This document shows positions 33,442 to 42,312 of a DNA stretch of 64,000 bases, piece by piece. The stretch's first letter is position 1. The number at the start of each line of letters is the position of its first letter. The translations under genes were made by a program, and so were the position numbers. The DNA lies in assembly GCA_031556065.1 (NCBI GenBank), contig JAVBTR010000018.1:1-64000 (forward strand), written 5' to 3'. The notes under the pieces were generated by a model. That model was given only the letters and a program-made list of their open reading frames with translations. It was not told the DNA's origin and ran no database searches. Source of the DNA: JAVBTR01 sp031556065 (GTDB taxonomy: Bacteria > Bacillota > Clostridia > Christensenellales > Aristaeellaceae).

Positions 33442-34668
33442 ATGAGCGATCTGGACTATACCCGCCGTGCGGTTCCCCTGAGCAAACGAACCGGGTTTTT
33501 GCCACTGTTTTTTGTAATGATGGGCTTTACCTTTGTTTCTTCCTCCATGAGTGTAGGCGCAGCCTTGGCCAACGGGCAGACCTTGAAAGATTTCGCCCTG
33601 TCCCTTTTGCTGGGCTGCAGCATTTTATCCCTGTATACCGGCAGCCTGGCCTTTATTTCAAGCGCTACCGGCTTTACACTGGATTTATTGTCCCAGCGCT
33701 GCTTTGGCACAGTCGGCTCCAAGCTGCCCTCCTTTCTCATTGCCATTACCCAATTGGGCTGGTTTGGCGTATGCTTGGCCATGTTCGCCCTGCCTGTGGC
33801 TGAACTAACCGGCCTTCCCCGGGAAGCGATCATCCTGGTAGCAGGCTTGGCCATGATGGCCTCTGGCTATATTGGCATGAAGGGGTTGGCTCTCGTCAGT
33901 TATATTGCTGTTCCGCTGATCTTCCTTTTAGGTGCTTATTCGGTGCTCCTGGCCACCCAAGAAGGCAACAATGCGCTGGCTTTGTTCGATCTTTCCACTG
34001 GCAAAATCCCGCTTTTGACAGGGGTTGGCATGGTGGTAGGCGGGTTTGTCTCCGGCGGCACCACCACGCCTAATTTTATCCGCTATGCCCAAAGCAAAAA
34101 ATCGGCTGTATTCAGCACCGTATTCGCCTTCTTTGTCGGCAATTGCCTGATGTTCTTTTTCGGCGCCGTAGGCGGTGCTTTAACCGGCAAGAATGACATT
34201 TTTTATGTGATGATCGCCCAAGGCTTGGCCATTCCGGCCATTATCGTGCTGGGCGCTAATATCTGGACGACTAACGACAACACCCTCTATTCTGTGGCCT
34301 TGGGCTTTAGCAATGTAACGGGCAAAGAAAAAAAGCCGCTGATTATTATCTGCGGCCTGATTGGAACGGTTTTATCTGTGTGGCTGTACGAGCATTTCAT
34401 TTCATTTTTAACCATTCTTAGCGCCACGCTGCCGCCTATCGGGGCCATCCTGGTTTACGATTATTGCCGTCACAAGCACCGCTACCTGCCTGATGCCCCA
34501 GCTGTTCGAAAAATCCACTGGGGTGCTCTTTGGGGGTTGGTGCTAGGAGCACTGGCCGGAAACGCTCTGCCCTTTGGCATCAGCTCTATTAATGCCATGG
34601 CTGTCAGTATTTTGGTCTATGCCGTCACCGATACCCGCTTTTTCAGCGCCAAATTTTCCTCGCGTTAG
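33442..34668 (+). CDS. NCS1 family permease (cytosine permease-like)
   Basis: 408 residues, about 12 membrane helices, of the nucleobase-cation-symport-1 family: FFVMMGFTFVSSSMSVGAAL ... GGFVSGGTTTPNFIRYAQS ... ANIWTTNDNTLYSVALGFSN are typical of CodB. The substrate may be cytosine or another nucleobase. The start at 33442 (RBS GGAG, 7-base gap) is better than 33364. The last 26 bases overlap the convergent 34643 gene. Confidence 0.9.
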   Translation: MSDLDYTRRAVPLSKRTGFLPLFFVMMGFTFVSSSMSVGAALANGQTLKDFALSLLLGCSILSLYTGSLAFISSATGFTLDLLSQRCFGTVGSKLPSFLIAITQLGWFGVCLAMFALPVAELTGLPREAIILVAGLAMMASGYIGMKGLALVSYIAVPLIFLLGAYSVLLATQEGNNALALFDLSTGKIPLLTGVGMVVGGFVSGGTTTPNFIRYAQSKKSAVFSTVFAFFVGNCLMFFFGAVGGALTGKNDIFYVMIAQGLAIPAIIVLGANIWTTNDNTLYSVALGFSNVTGKEKKPLIIICGLIGTVLSVWLYEHFISFLTILSATLPPIGAILVYDYCRHKHRYLPDAPAVRKIHWGALWGLVLGALAGNALPFGISSINAMAVSILVYAVTDTRFFSAKFSSR

Positions 34669-34987
34669 GGTCCTGCGCCAGAAACCCGTTGCGCATCTTT
34701 TCCAGTTCATCTGTATGATCTTCCTTCGGGTCTTCATACTTTAAAACCTTTAAAACGTTGTATTCAAACCCTTCCTGCCCAAATTTCTTCCATAGGGCCA
34801 GAAAGGCCTTGTTAGGATGGGTATTGGTGTTAAGCTTCACACAATTGCTGTTATAATCTGCCCGGGTATCCTTTGAAATGCCTAAAAAGGATTCCCCGGT
34901 TTCTTTGCACTTAAAAGAAATAACGCCCATTTCAGGCTTTCTGTTCAGATAACCTTCGATCAATTCCCGTTTGCGCTTGGGATCCAT
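34643..34987 (-). CDS. GIY-YIG-like small protein
   Basis: 114 residues. GVISFKCKETGESFLGISKD resembles the GIY-YIG core of small nuclease-like proteins found in Firmicutes, with a following helix-rich part (NKAFLALWKKFGQEGFEYNVLKVLKYED). The second motif is F-L-G-I in place of the usual Y-x-I-G, so activity is doubtful. The start at 34987 has GAGGTG 6 bases upstream. It overlaps the end of the convergent NCS1 permease gene. Confidence 0.6.
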   Translation of the reverse strand: MDPKRKRELIEGYLNRKPEMGVISFKCKETGESFLGISKDTRADYNSNCVKLNTNTHPNKAFLALWKKFGQEGFEYNVLKVLKYEDPKEDHTDELEKMRNGFLAQDPNARKIWR

Positions 34988-34996
34988 GTCAATCAC

Positions 34997-35119
34997 CTCG
35001 AAGCCATTGTAGCGGTTAACGCGGTTAAAAGCAATCTACTCTCCGTAGACCTGGTAACCGTTTTGTTCAAGAGCCTCCACGCCTTTCCCAAGCCCTTATC
35101 TTTAAGAAAAATATAATCC
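34997..35119. other. decayed intergenic sequence
   Basis: No intact gene. On the minus strand two adjacent frames read DKGLGK and then GVEALEQNGYQVYGE plus a stop, which looks like the C-terminal tail of a lost small protein, possibly of ACT-domain type. The evidence is a short resemblance only. Confidence 0.3.
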
Positions 35120-35620
35120 GTGTTATATGAAGAACTATTGGTCCTTGGGGAAACCATTACCGCCAAGAGCATGATCTCCGTATCCATGGACGGCGGCGGC
35201 AAATGGCCTCTGGTGATCTTCGCAACTGACCTGCTTGCTAAATTAGGCGGCCCCGGCACCAGCAGTCGCGTTCACGGTGCTATCGCTGCCAAGGATTTTT
35301 CCGCTCCCGAATTCCAAAAGGCTGCCGAGCTTCTGCGGAAGCTGCACAGCGCGGCCTCTTCCAGTTGGGCTTTGAAACTGCCGATTACGGCACCGCCATG
35401 AACCTGTTCACCAATGGCCAGGCCGCCATGTTTTACATGGGCAGTTGGGAAATGAGCATGGCTACCAGCCAGAATATCGATGCTGAAATCCGTGACAGCC
35501 TTCGTATGTTCACCATGCCCGTTTTGAAAGATGGCGTGGGTACTGCCACCGATATCGCTGCCTGGAACGGTGGCGGCCACTCTGTATCCACTAACGGCGC
35601 CCAGAAGGACGAAGCCAATA
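35120..35620 (+). pseudogene. sugar ABC solute-binding protein remnant
   Basis: Two frames together read the C-terminal half of a family 1 sugar-binding protein. Frame 1 covers SMDGGGKWPLVIF ... FQKAAELLRKLH; the frame then shifts near 35350 and continues GLFQLGFETADYGTAMNLFTNG ... AAMFYMGSWEMSMA ... AAWNGGGHSVS. There is no start, signal peptide or N-terminal lobe, and the end runs into unrelated sequence. A broken gene copy with no neighbouring permeases. Confidence 0.8.
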
Positions 35621-35708
35621 AAACGAGAAATATTTTTCCCGAGTGTTTAAAAAGCAACAGGAAAAAGCCCTCCGAATACCGGCAGGGGCTGGAAAGCAAG
35701 TAATTTCA

Positions 35709-36464
35709 TTATTGCCAGAGGCCTAGGAGCTTTTGCATATACTCGCTCACATCCATACGGTAAACCTTTTGAAGGTTACAAGGTGTGAGCGCTTTTTTTA
35801 TATCACCAAAGGCCGCCACCCGGCTATCGTCCATCAAAAGGGCATGAGTTCCATAGCGCTTGGCTAAGGTCAGATCATGCACCACGGAAGCCACGGCCCT
35901 TCCAGGGGCTTTTAGCCAATCTTCAATCAAAGCGAAAAGCTGCTGCTGGTAGATCAAATCCAGATGATTGGCTGGCTCATCCAGCAATAAAATCGCCGGA
36001 TCCTGGGCAAAAACCTGGGCCAGAAAGGCCCGCTGCATTTCCCCGCCGGAGAGGGTCAACATGCTGCGGTTGGCTAAAGCTGTAAGCCCCGTAGCTTCAA
36101 GCGCCAACGCGATTTTCTCCCTTCCCTTCGGATCCTCCTTTTGAAAAACACCAGGAGCATGGGCATAGCGCCCTAACGATACCACTTCTTCTACTGTATA
36201 TGCCTGTGAAATGGTATTGGTTTGGGAAAGAACCCCAATTCTTTTAGCCAGCAAGGCGGGCTTAATGGTCCTGACGTTTTGCCCGTCCAAGAAAACATTT
36301 CCTTTATATTTTACGCCCTGGGCGATAGCATTCACCAAGGTGGATTTCCCTGCGCCGTTTGGGCCGCAGATCATCAGCCACTGGCCTCCCTCAAGGGTAA
36401 AGCCCACGTCCTGCACAATGGGAGTCTTGCCATATTGGACAGTCATGTTTTCGCACTTTAGCAC
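35709..36464 (-). CDS. btuD: cobalamin ABC transporter ATP-binding protein
   Basis: 251 residues of the FecE/BtuD class. Walker A GPNGAGKST, signature TLSGGEMQRAFLAQ, Walker B LLLDEPANHLD and switch His VVHDLTLA are intact. The start is GTG, sharing its G with the permease stop (TAGTG), and GGAGG lies 8 bases upstream. The cobalamin riboswitch ahead of the operon points to vitamin B12 or another corrinoid over heme or siderophore. Confidence 0.92.
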   Translation of the reverse strand: MLKCENMTVQYGKTPIVQDVGFTLEGGQWLMICGPNGAGKSTLVNAIAQGVKYKGNVFLDGQNVRTIKPALLAKRIGVLSQTNTISQAYTVEEVVSLGRYAHAPGVFQKEDPKGREKIALALEATGLTALANRSMLTLSGGEMQRAFLAQVFAQDPAILLLDEPANHLDLIYQQQLFALIEDWLKAPGRAVASVVHDLTLAKRYGTHALLMDDSRVAAFGDIKKALTPCNLQKVYRMDVSEYMQKLLGLWQ

Positions 36465-37483
36465 TAGCTTGTCCTCCCTTTGCGCATGCGGTAAAAGATG
36501 GCTACGAAAGCAACGGCACCGATTAAGGATGTAACCACACCGATAGGCAATTCAATAGGACTTAGGATGGTTCTGGCGCACAAATCCGCCAGCATCAGAA
36601 AGACCGCTCCCGTAAACATGGAAGCAGGCAAGAGCCGCTTGTGGTTAGGACCGCCGATGAGCCTGGCCATATGGGGGATTACCAAACCTACGAAACCGAT
36701 GGTACCGCCGATGGATACACTCACACCGATGAGCATGGATACGGTGATCAAAATGGTCAGCTTCACCCTCTTCACATTCACCCCGATATGCCGGGCGTTT
36801 TCTTCTCCCATGGCAAAGGCGTTCAATTCCCTGAAATGGGAAAATAGGACGATACCGCCAATCAAAAGGGCTATAAACAGCATCAGAGCATGGGCGAAGT
36901 TGCTGCCTGCAAGGGAGCCCATTGTCCAAAACGTAATGGATTTAAGCTTTTCCCCGGAAAAGGCGATAAGCAGGCTTAAAATACTGCTGATAAACATGGT
37001 AAAGATTACACCTATCAATACCAGTGTGTTGGTGGAAAGGGAACGATCCAAAAGGTTGGCCAGAAAAAGGATCAGCAATAAAGACAGAAAAGCGAATGCT
37101 ATGGCCATCACCATGGTGCCGGAAAAAGGCAAACCGGGAAAGCTGATACCCAGCAAAATGGCCAGCACCGCTCCCAGAGAAGCCCCGGAGGAAACCCCCA
37201 TAGTGGAGCCGTCGGCCAAGGGATTGCGGAGCAGCCCTTGCATAGCTGCCCCGCAAAGAGATAAGCAAGCCCCCGTCAGCGCCACGCAAAGCACCCTGGG
37301 AAGCCGAATGGAAAGGATAATGGAAGTAGATACCCCTTGAGGCATGGGCAAGCCAAAGAGGCTATTCCACAGGACCTTAAAGGTATCTTTGAAGGAGATA
37401 TTCACGCTGCCCAGGCTTACGCATAAAATGAGCGTGGCAAAGGTGAACAGTGCAAACAATGCTATTTTGCCGGACCGCTTCAC
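36464..37483 (-). CDS. btuC: cobalamin ABC transporter permease (FecCD family)
   Basis: 339 residues, about 10 membrane helices. ALTGACLSLCGAAMQGLLRNPLADGSTMGVSSGASLGA and GTIGFVGLVIPHMARLIGGPNHKRLLPAS are the FecCD hallmarks. The start is GTG and overlaps the btuF stop by 4 bases (GTGA). Confidence 0.94.
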   Translation of the reverse strand: MKRSGKIALFALFTFATLILCVSLGSVNISFKDTFKVLWNSLFGLPMPQGVSTSIILSIRLPRVLCVALTGACLSLCGAAMQGLLRNPLADGSTMGVSSGASLGAVLAILLGISFPGLPFSGTMVMAIAFAFLSLLLILFLANLLDRSLSTNTLVLIGVIFTMFISSILSLLIAFSGEKLKSITFWTMGSLAGSNFAHALMLFIALLIGGIVLFSHFRELNAFAMGEENARHIGVNVKRVKLTILITVSMLIGVSVSIGGTIGFVGLVIPHMARLIGGPNHKRLLPASMFTGAVFLMLADLCARTILSPIELPIGVVTSLIGAVAFVAIFYRMRKGRTS

Positions 37484-38301
37484 GGTTTTGATACCACAAA
37501 GGCATTCAGTGCTTCCGCGCCGTCCTGAAGACGGGGGCCGGGGATGGAAAGTTCATCGCTGTTGGCGCCTAAAACAGCCCCGTTTTCAACGGCGGTCAGG
37601 CCTTCCCAGCCGGGCCGAAGGGCGATTTGCGCTAAGGTTTCGCCCGTAATGGTCACGATGTAATCGGGGTCCCGTTCCAAAACCTGCTCTTGGGAAATAG
37701 CAGCCCAGCCCTCTACGTCGGAAAACGCATTGGTTAAGCCGCAGATGGCCGCCAGTTCATCCATAAAGGTGTTTTTGCCTGCCGTCCACAGCCCCCATTC
37801 CAGAGGCGATACTTCAAAGTAAACGGTTTTCCCGGCATTTTCGCTGCTTTGGGTAATAGCAGCAAAGCTTTCCTTCATTTTTGCAACCAACTGGCCGGCC
37901 TCATTTTCTTTGCCTACCAGCGCACCTAACTTTTCCATATTCAGATACATCTGTTCAATGCTGTTCACATCTGTCACAACCACTTTCACCCCGGCTGCTT
38001 CCAGAGCGGCTGCTTGTTCTTCCTTTTGATCCATAGCGCTTAGGATTATCAAATCCGGGCTCAGGGCCAGAATCTCTTCGTAATTGATCTCCATGTTGGA
38101 TTGAGCCACAGGTACCAATTCGATTTCCACCGGGTAGTTGCAGTAAGGTCCGCGTCCCACAAGCCTTTCCCCCACCCCAAGGGCATAGAGAATTTCGCAA
38201 TCGGAGGCCGTTAACGCCACGATGCGGGTGGCCGGTTCCGCCAGGGCAAAGCTGAAACACAACAGAAAAACCATCAGACAACCAAGAAACCTTTTGAACA
38301 T
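37480..38301 (-). CDS. btuF: cobalamin-binding protein of the ABC transporter
   Basis: 273 residues. The signal peptide is MFKRFLGCLMVFLLCFSFALA. The mature protein has the class III (BtuF/FepB) helical-backbone fold: RIVALTASDCEILYALGVGERLVGRGPYCNYP, then ALSPDLIILS and the final EALNAFV. It lacks a lipobox cysteine at the cut site; the single Cys in the core is inside the hydrophobic region. The start at 38301 has GAGGAGG 8 bases upstream. First gene behind the cobalamin riboswitch. Confidence 0.9.
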   Translation of the reverse strand: MFKRFLGCLMVFLLCFSFALAEPATRIVALTASDCEILYALGVGERLVGRGPYCNYPVEIELVPVAQSNMEINYEEILALSPDLIILSAMDQKEEQAAALEAAGVKVVVTDVNSIEQMYLNMEKLGALVGKENEAGQLVAKMKESFAAITQSSENAGKTVYFEVSPLEWGLWTAGKNTFMDELAAICGLTNAFSDVEGWAAISQEQVLERDPDYIVTITGETLAQIALRPGWEGLTAVENGAVLGANSDELSIPGPRLQDGAEALNAFVVSKP

Positions 38302-38415
38302 AGGAAACCCCTCCTCAGATTTAATCTGACAAAAGAAAAAAGCCGCGCCTGATGGAGCGAGCAAATAGAACCTACGAAGAGGTAAATCAACATCGCTTTT
38401 CCCATCCCCAGGAGA

Positions 38416-38615
38416 ACGATCGGTGTAAACAGGTCTCCCGACTTTGCCTCATCCTACTTGGACGCCTTCCCATCTATACCATAGACAGTGGCCGCGCCAA
38501 AGCGCTTGTCCGTTCGTCCGCTTCACGGTTACTGGGATAGTGCGGAAATCCCATCCGCTTCCCATGACGGGGCTATTTCCCCCGCCGCATATTGCTATGC
38601 AGATACACCCGCTGT
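38416..38615 (-). ncRNA. cobalamin riboswitch
   Basis: On the minus strand the conserved blocks occur in order: GGGAAGCGGATGGGATTTCC, CCAGTAACCGTGAAGC, GCCACTGTC, GGGAAGGC and the B12 box AAGTCGGGAGACCTG. It precedes btuFCD. A terminator or RBS-masking switch is expected between it and btuF, but I cannot identify the exact pairing. Confidence 0.92.
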
Positions 38616-38631
38616 TCAGTTGTCGGTATTC

Positions 38632-38660
38632 ATTATAAATGTTTTGAAAAATCGTGTCAA
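38632..38660 (-). promoter_or_regulatory. promoter of the cobalamin riboswitch and btuFCD
   Basis: Minus strand TTGACA (38655-38660), 17-base spacer, TATAAT (38632-38637), a full consensus promoter that overlaps the divergent promoter of the nucleotidase gene. Confidence 0.85.
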
Positions 38661-38672
38661 GAAAGGTATAAT
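38644..38672 (+). promoter_or_regulatory. promoter of the UshA-like gene
   Basis: Plus strand TTGAAA (38644-38649), 17-base spacer, TATAAT (38667-38672). Its -35 box lies in the spacer of the btu promoter and vice versa, so polymerase can occupy only one. Confidence 0.85.
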
Positions 38673-38701
38673 GAAAGCACTGATCGTTTGGAGGGATGCC
38701 A

Positions 38702-40567
38702 GTGCGCCGTGGTTTTGGCTGTGTCTTTATTAGCTTGATTATGTTCTTTTGTTTTTTAAGCCCCGGGGGGGCAGAAGAAACAAACACGGTAACCCTTTTG
38801 TTTACTCACGATATGCACTCCCATATAGCCCCATTTACCAACCTTAAACAAGGAGCGTCCGTGACCGTTGGCGGCCTGGCACGGATGCAGAGCTTTATTA
38901 ACGCCCAGCGGAAAACAGCCGATGCTCTCTTAGTAGATGCCGGAGATTTTTCTATGGGCACTGTTTACCACACCCTTTTCGCCACCCATGCCAGCGATCT
39001 GCGGCTTCTGGGGCAAATGGGCTACGACGCGGTGACCCTTGGGAACCACGAGTTCGATTTCGGCCCGCAGGGCATCACAAATATGCTTAATACTGCTGCC
39101 CTTTCAGGGGATCCGCTGCCGCAAATGCTTTTTGCCGCAAACGATCTGGACTATTTAAGCGATGCCATGGCCGCTATTGGTGCAAAAGAAACCATGCTCA
39201 TCGAAAAGAACGGTGTGAAAATCGGCCTTTTCTCAAACTTTGGCAAGGACTCTGCTGTGTATGCCCCTACCATGGGCATTACCGTGCCGGATACTATTAC
39301 CCATGCCAAAAAAGCGGTAAAGGATTTAAAGGCCCAAGGAGCAGAACTGATCATCTGCCTCTCCCACTCTGGGGTTACAAGCAAACCCGAAACCAGCGAG
39401 GATGAGCAATTGGCCGCTGCTGTGCCAGAGATTGATGTGATCGTTTCTGGCCATCAGCACACCTTGTTTGTAACGCCTCTGATGGTTGGGCAGACGGCCA
39501 TTGTATCCTGCGGGGAATATGGCCAGTATTTAGGCCGCATGGTTCTAGCAAAAGAAGGCAGCCGCTGGACTGTGCAAGAATATGGCCTTCTATCCATCGA
39601 CGAAAATATAGCAGAAGACCCGGCGATTGCCGCTCAAGTGGCCGGGTACGCTGAATTGATCGAAAAAGAATACCTGGTGCATTTTAATAACATGACCATC
39701 AACCAGGTATTGGCCCAGAACCCAAACGATCCCCTGCCCTTTGATGTGTTTCAAAAGCATGGAGAATCCATGATCGGCAACCTGATCGCCGATGCTTACC
39801 GGGCGGCAGGCAGCAATGAAAAGCCGGTGGACGTGGCTGTCATTCCTGCGGGGTATATCCGCTGGGGGCTTTTATCAAAGGACATTACTCTTTCAGATGT
39901 GTTCGAGGTGGTTTCTCTGGGCAGCGGGCCGGACGAGCTGGCCGGGTATCCTTTGATTGACCTCTACCTTACAGGGAAAGAGCTTTGGAATGTGGCACAA
40001 GTGGATGCTTCCATTACGCCGCTGATGGCCGAAGCCCAGCTGTTCTGTTCGGGACTGGGTTATGAATTTAACCCCAACCGGATCATCTTCAATAGGGTCA
40101 CAGATGCGTGGCTTATAGGCCCTAGCAAAGAGCGGATCGAAATTGAAAAAGACAAGCTGTACCGTTTGGTTGTAGGCAACAATGCGGCAGTCATGCTGGG
40201 AAGTATAAAAGAAAAATCCTTTGGCATTATCTCTATTATTCCAAAGGACGAAAACGGCATGCCCATTACCGATTTCGATTCCCGCATCCTTCGGGATGAA
40301 AAGGGCAGCGAAATTAAAGAATGGTTTGCGGTGGTCCAGTATCTTCAAAGCTTTCCAAAGGGAGCAGATGGGCTGCCTCAAATGCCGGTCACCTATTCCA
40401 GCCCCGATGGCCGGAAGGTGGTTTCCAGCGAAAAGGGCATCCAGCTTTATTTTACCCATTTAAACGGTTTTACAATAGCCCTTTACGGCATCGTACTGGT
40501 GTTCATGGGACTGGTGGCATGGGTTGCACGGCTGATTGTGAAAAAACGGAAGCGCCGAATCAAATAA
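38702..40567 (+). CDS. 5'-nucleotidase/UshA-like metallophosphatase
   Basis: About 621 residues. A signal peptide (hydrophobic to GGAEE) is followed by a calcineurin-like phosphoesterase domain (THDMHSHIAP, GDFSMGT, LGNHEFDFG, SHSG, GHQH) and a 5'-nucleotidase C-terminal domain (about 325-500). A C-terminal membrane helix and basic tail (after 600) anchor it to the cell surface. It likely salvages nucleosides and phosphate. GTG at 38702 has GGAGG 7 bases upstream; the ATG at 38696 touches the RBS and is unlikely. Confidence 0.9.
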   Translation: MRRGFGCVFISLIMFFCFLSPGGAEETNTVTLLFTHDMHSHIAPFTNLKQGASVTVGGLARMQSFINAQRKTADALLVDAGDFSMGTVYHTLFATHASDLRLLGQMGYDAVTLGNHEFDFGPQGITNMLNTAALSGDPLPQMLFAANDLDYLSDAMAAIGAKETMLIEKNGVKIGLFSNFGKDSAVYAPTMGITVPDTITHAKKAVKDLKAQGAELIICLSHSGVTSKPETSEDEQLAAAVPEIDVIVSGHQHTLFVTPLMVGQTAIVSCGEYGQYLGRMVLAKEGSRWTVQEYGLLSIDENIAEDPAIAAQVAGYAELIEKEYLVHFNNMTINQVLAQNPNDPLPFDVFQKHGESMIGNLIADAYRAAGSNEKPVDVAVIPAGYIRWGLLSKDITLSDVFEVVSLGSGPDELAGYPLIDLYLTGKELWNVAQVDASITPLMAEAQLFCSGLGYEFNPNRIIFNRVTDAWLIGPSKERIEIEKDKLYRLVVGNNAAVMLGSIKEKSFGIISIIPKDENGMPITDFDSRILRDEKGSEIKEWFAVVQYLQSFPKGADGLPQMPVTYSSPDGRKVVSSEKGIQLYFTHLNGFTIALYGIVLVFMGLVAWVARLIVKKRKRRIK

Positions 40568-40585
40568 ATACAGCCTCTTCAAAGG

Positions 40586-40644
40586 GGGCATACTGGCCAT
40601 GAGGTGATTTTCAATGAAAAAGGCCAATATGCCCGCTTTTTTTT
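40586..40644 (+). terminator. terminator overlapping the next gene's start
   Basis: GGGCATACTGGCC (40586-40598) pairs with GGCCAATATGCCC (40622-40634) with one mismatch, followed by T8. The loop contains the RBS (GAGGTG) and ATG of the 40614 gene. The structure would end the upstream transcript. Confidence 0.8.
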
Positions 40645-40985
40645 GCATTGGCGCCCTGGGTTATCCATGCCTGGAGCTTTTGTGGCGCAAGCGTACCCAT
40701 CCTTCCATGGCCCTGGCAGGTGGCATGAGCTTGTGCGCACTGAAAAAAATCCAATCCACTTTCACACAAAAGCCCCTATGGCTGCGCTGTGCCATAGGGG
40801 CCGGAGCTATTACAGGGATTGAGCTTCTTACAGGGCTCATCTTCAACCGCCACTACCAGGTATGGGATTACCGCAAATGCAAGTGCCAGTTCAAGGGTCA
40901 TATCTGCGCCCAATACACGGGCATTTGGTTCCTTTTGTGCGGAGCACTTTTTCCGCTTATAAAAAAACTGCCATTTAAGCCGTAA
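40614..40985 (+). CDS. small membrane protein (CmpB/DUF type)
   Basis: 123 residues, three or four hydrophobic segments. The middle, GAGAITGIELLTGLIFNRHYQVWDYRK, and the end resemble the CmpB-like putative permease family of Clostridia (GxxxxEL..G....LWDY pattern). Function unknown. RBS GAGGTG lies 7 bases upstream, in the loop of the terminator hairpin at 40586. Confidence 0.75.
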   Translation: MKKANMPAFFCIGALGYPCLELLWRKRTHPSMALAGGMSLCALKKIQSTFTQKPLWLRCAIGAGAITGIELLTGLIFNRHYQVWDYRKCKCQFKGHICAQYTGIWFLLCGALFPLIKKLPFKP

Positions 40986-41024
40986 AATTGGGGCTGCAAT
41001 AATCCCCCCACAAAGGCGGCGCGT

Positions 41025-41774
41025 TTACTTTTTCATGACAAAAACCTGAGAGGATCGGTAATAGGGCGTTGAAAAGGCTATGGTCTTGGCCCGTTCTTCT
41101 GTATAGAACATCCAATCCACCACCACATCGATCTCGCCAGTTTTTAAGGCCGGTAAAAGATCGGGAAAATCGATCAGAGTAAATTCGATCTTACGATTCA
41201 GGCTTTGGCCGATCCGGTAGGCCAGTTCCGGTGCAAGACCAACAATAGAACCATCTTCCTCCATATAAGAAAAAGGCTTCTGAGTAGCCGCCAGGCCCAC
41301 CCTTAAAACAGGCCCATCTGCCAAGGGGATTTCAACCGGCACCGCCGGAATGGTATCCAGCCAGCGGGTCATCATATCTGCCATGGTGCCGTCTTCTTCG
41401 TATTGCTTGATCAGATCGTTTATCGGGTCCAGAAGGGCGTTGTTACCTAAATCCACCGCAATGGAAACCAAATCCTGGGTCAATTTCTCCTGGCCCACTT
41501 CCAGGGATGGGTCTTCAAGCACATAGCGGTTGGCCATCAGATCGGCGGTAACCACTGCATCCAATTTGCCCGCATCCAGATCGGCCATGGCATCTAAAAT
41601 ACTGGCATACCCCACAAAGGAAGCTTCCGGCAGATTTTGCCCTATGTATATTTCCCCCACGCTGTTCACCATGGCCCCAATGCGGGCATGGGTCAAATCC
41701 TTTTCTGCCAAAGAAGTATGAAGCGCCCCGAAACATAGCGCCAGTGCTAACCACCAAAGAACTCTTTTTTTCAC
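41025..41774 (-). CDS. family 3 solute-binding protein (amino-acid type)
   Basis: 249 residues. A signal peptide (MKKRVLWWLALALCFGALHTSLA) is followed by a family 3 periplasmic receptor domain, with the ligand contacts in DAMADLDAGKLDAVVTADLMA, FSYMEEDGSIVGLAPELAYRIGQ and TGEIDVVVDWMFYTEERAK. It lacks the lipobox. The N-terminal lobe seems shortened or permuted, because a hinge-like region precedes the usual first lobe. GTG start with AAGGGGTG upstream. No permease or ATPase nearby, so it is an orphan receptor or sensor. TATAAT upstream at about 41796 may be its -10 box. Confidence 0.85.
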   Translation of the reverse strand: MKKRVLWWLALALCFGALHTSLAEKDLTHARIGAMVNSVGEIYIGQNLPEASFVGYASILDAMADLDAGKLDAVVTADLMANRYVLEDPSLEVGQEKLTQDLVSIAVDLGNNALLDPINDLIKQYEEDGTMADMMTRWLDTIPAVPVEIPLADGPVLRVGLAATQKPFSYMEEDGSIVGLAPELAYRIGQSLNRKIEFTLIDFPDLLPALKTGEIDVVVDWMFYTEERAKTIAFSTPYYRSSQVFVMKK

Positions 41775-41833
41775 ACATAAACACCCCTTTTTATTATTAT
41801 AGTGTTAGCTGTTAATATCCCATTCAAAGATAT

Positions 41834-42110
41834 TCACAAAGCGCTGCCCTCTTGGTAAATATCCTGCCTTTGGGGCAACCTTGCCACACGAAGCAGCCTT
41901 GCCCCCAGCTTTTCGCAGACACGCCTGGATGCAATGTTAGTATGATTAAGTGTTTTCAAGAAATAATCCCTCATAATAAACAATTCTGCATATTTTAACA
42001 CAGAGTAACCGAAAAAACAATATAAAACCCCATTCAAACGCGGCCTTGAAGTGCTGGTATCAAACATAGGTAACACAAAGAGCCAAGAAGTTTCCCAGTC
42101 AAGGGAAGGG
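41834..42110 (-). pseudogene. GNAT acetyltransferase remnant
   Basis: The last 40 residues, TNIASRRVCEKLGARLL..ARLPQRQDIYQEG, are the C-terminus of a GNAT family acetyltransferase (NIASRRTCEKLGA type). The upstream frame does not continue with a GNAT fold, so the gene is truncated and has decayed. Confidence 0.7.
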
Positions 42111-42165
42111 TGGAGATTTGCGCCAGCAAATACGACCCGACCTTGATAGCAAGTAGAGGGATACA

Positions 42166-42312
42166 ATGGGAGTTCCCGATGAATACCGCATATTCGCGTA
42201 CCCCGAACCGGAAAAATCAATTAAAAAAGCGATTGCCGGGCAGCAGCAGATGATAAATGAAGCGACCGCCGCCTCCCCAGCCAACTATTGCCCGAAGGCA
42301 AAAGCGACGTAA
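42166..42312 (+). CDS. small ORF, 48 residues, uncertain
   Basis: ATG at 42166 with AGAGGG 5 bases upstream opens GVPDEYRIFAYPEPEKSIKKA, an acidic then basic stretch and a Gln/Ala-rich helix (AIAGQQQMINEATAA), and ends at TAA 42312. Codon use looks coding. It could be a small gene or a fragment of a lost mobile-element protein. No family is recognised. Confidence 0.4.
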   Translation: MGVPDEYRIFAYPEPEKSIKKAIAGQQQMINEATAASPANYCPKAKAT

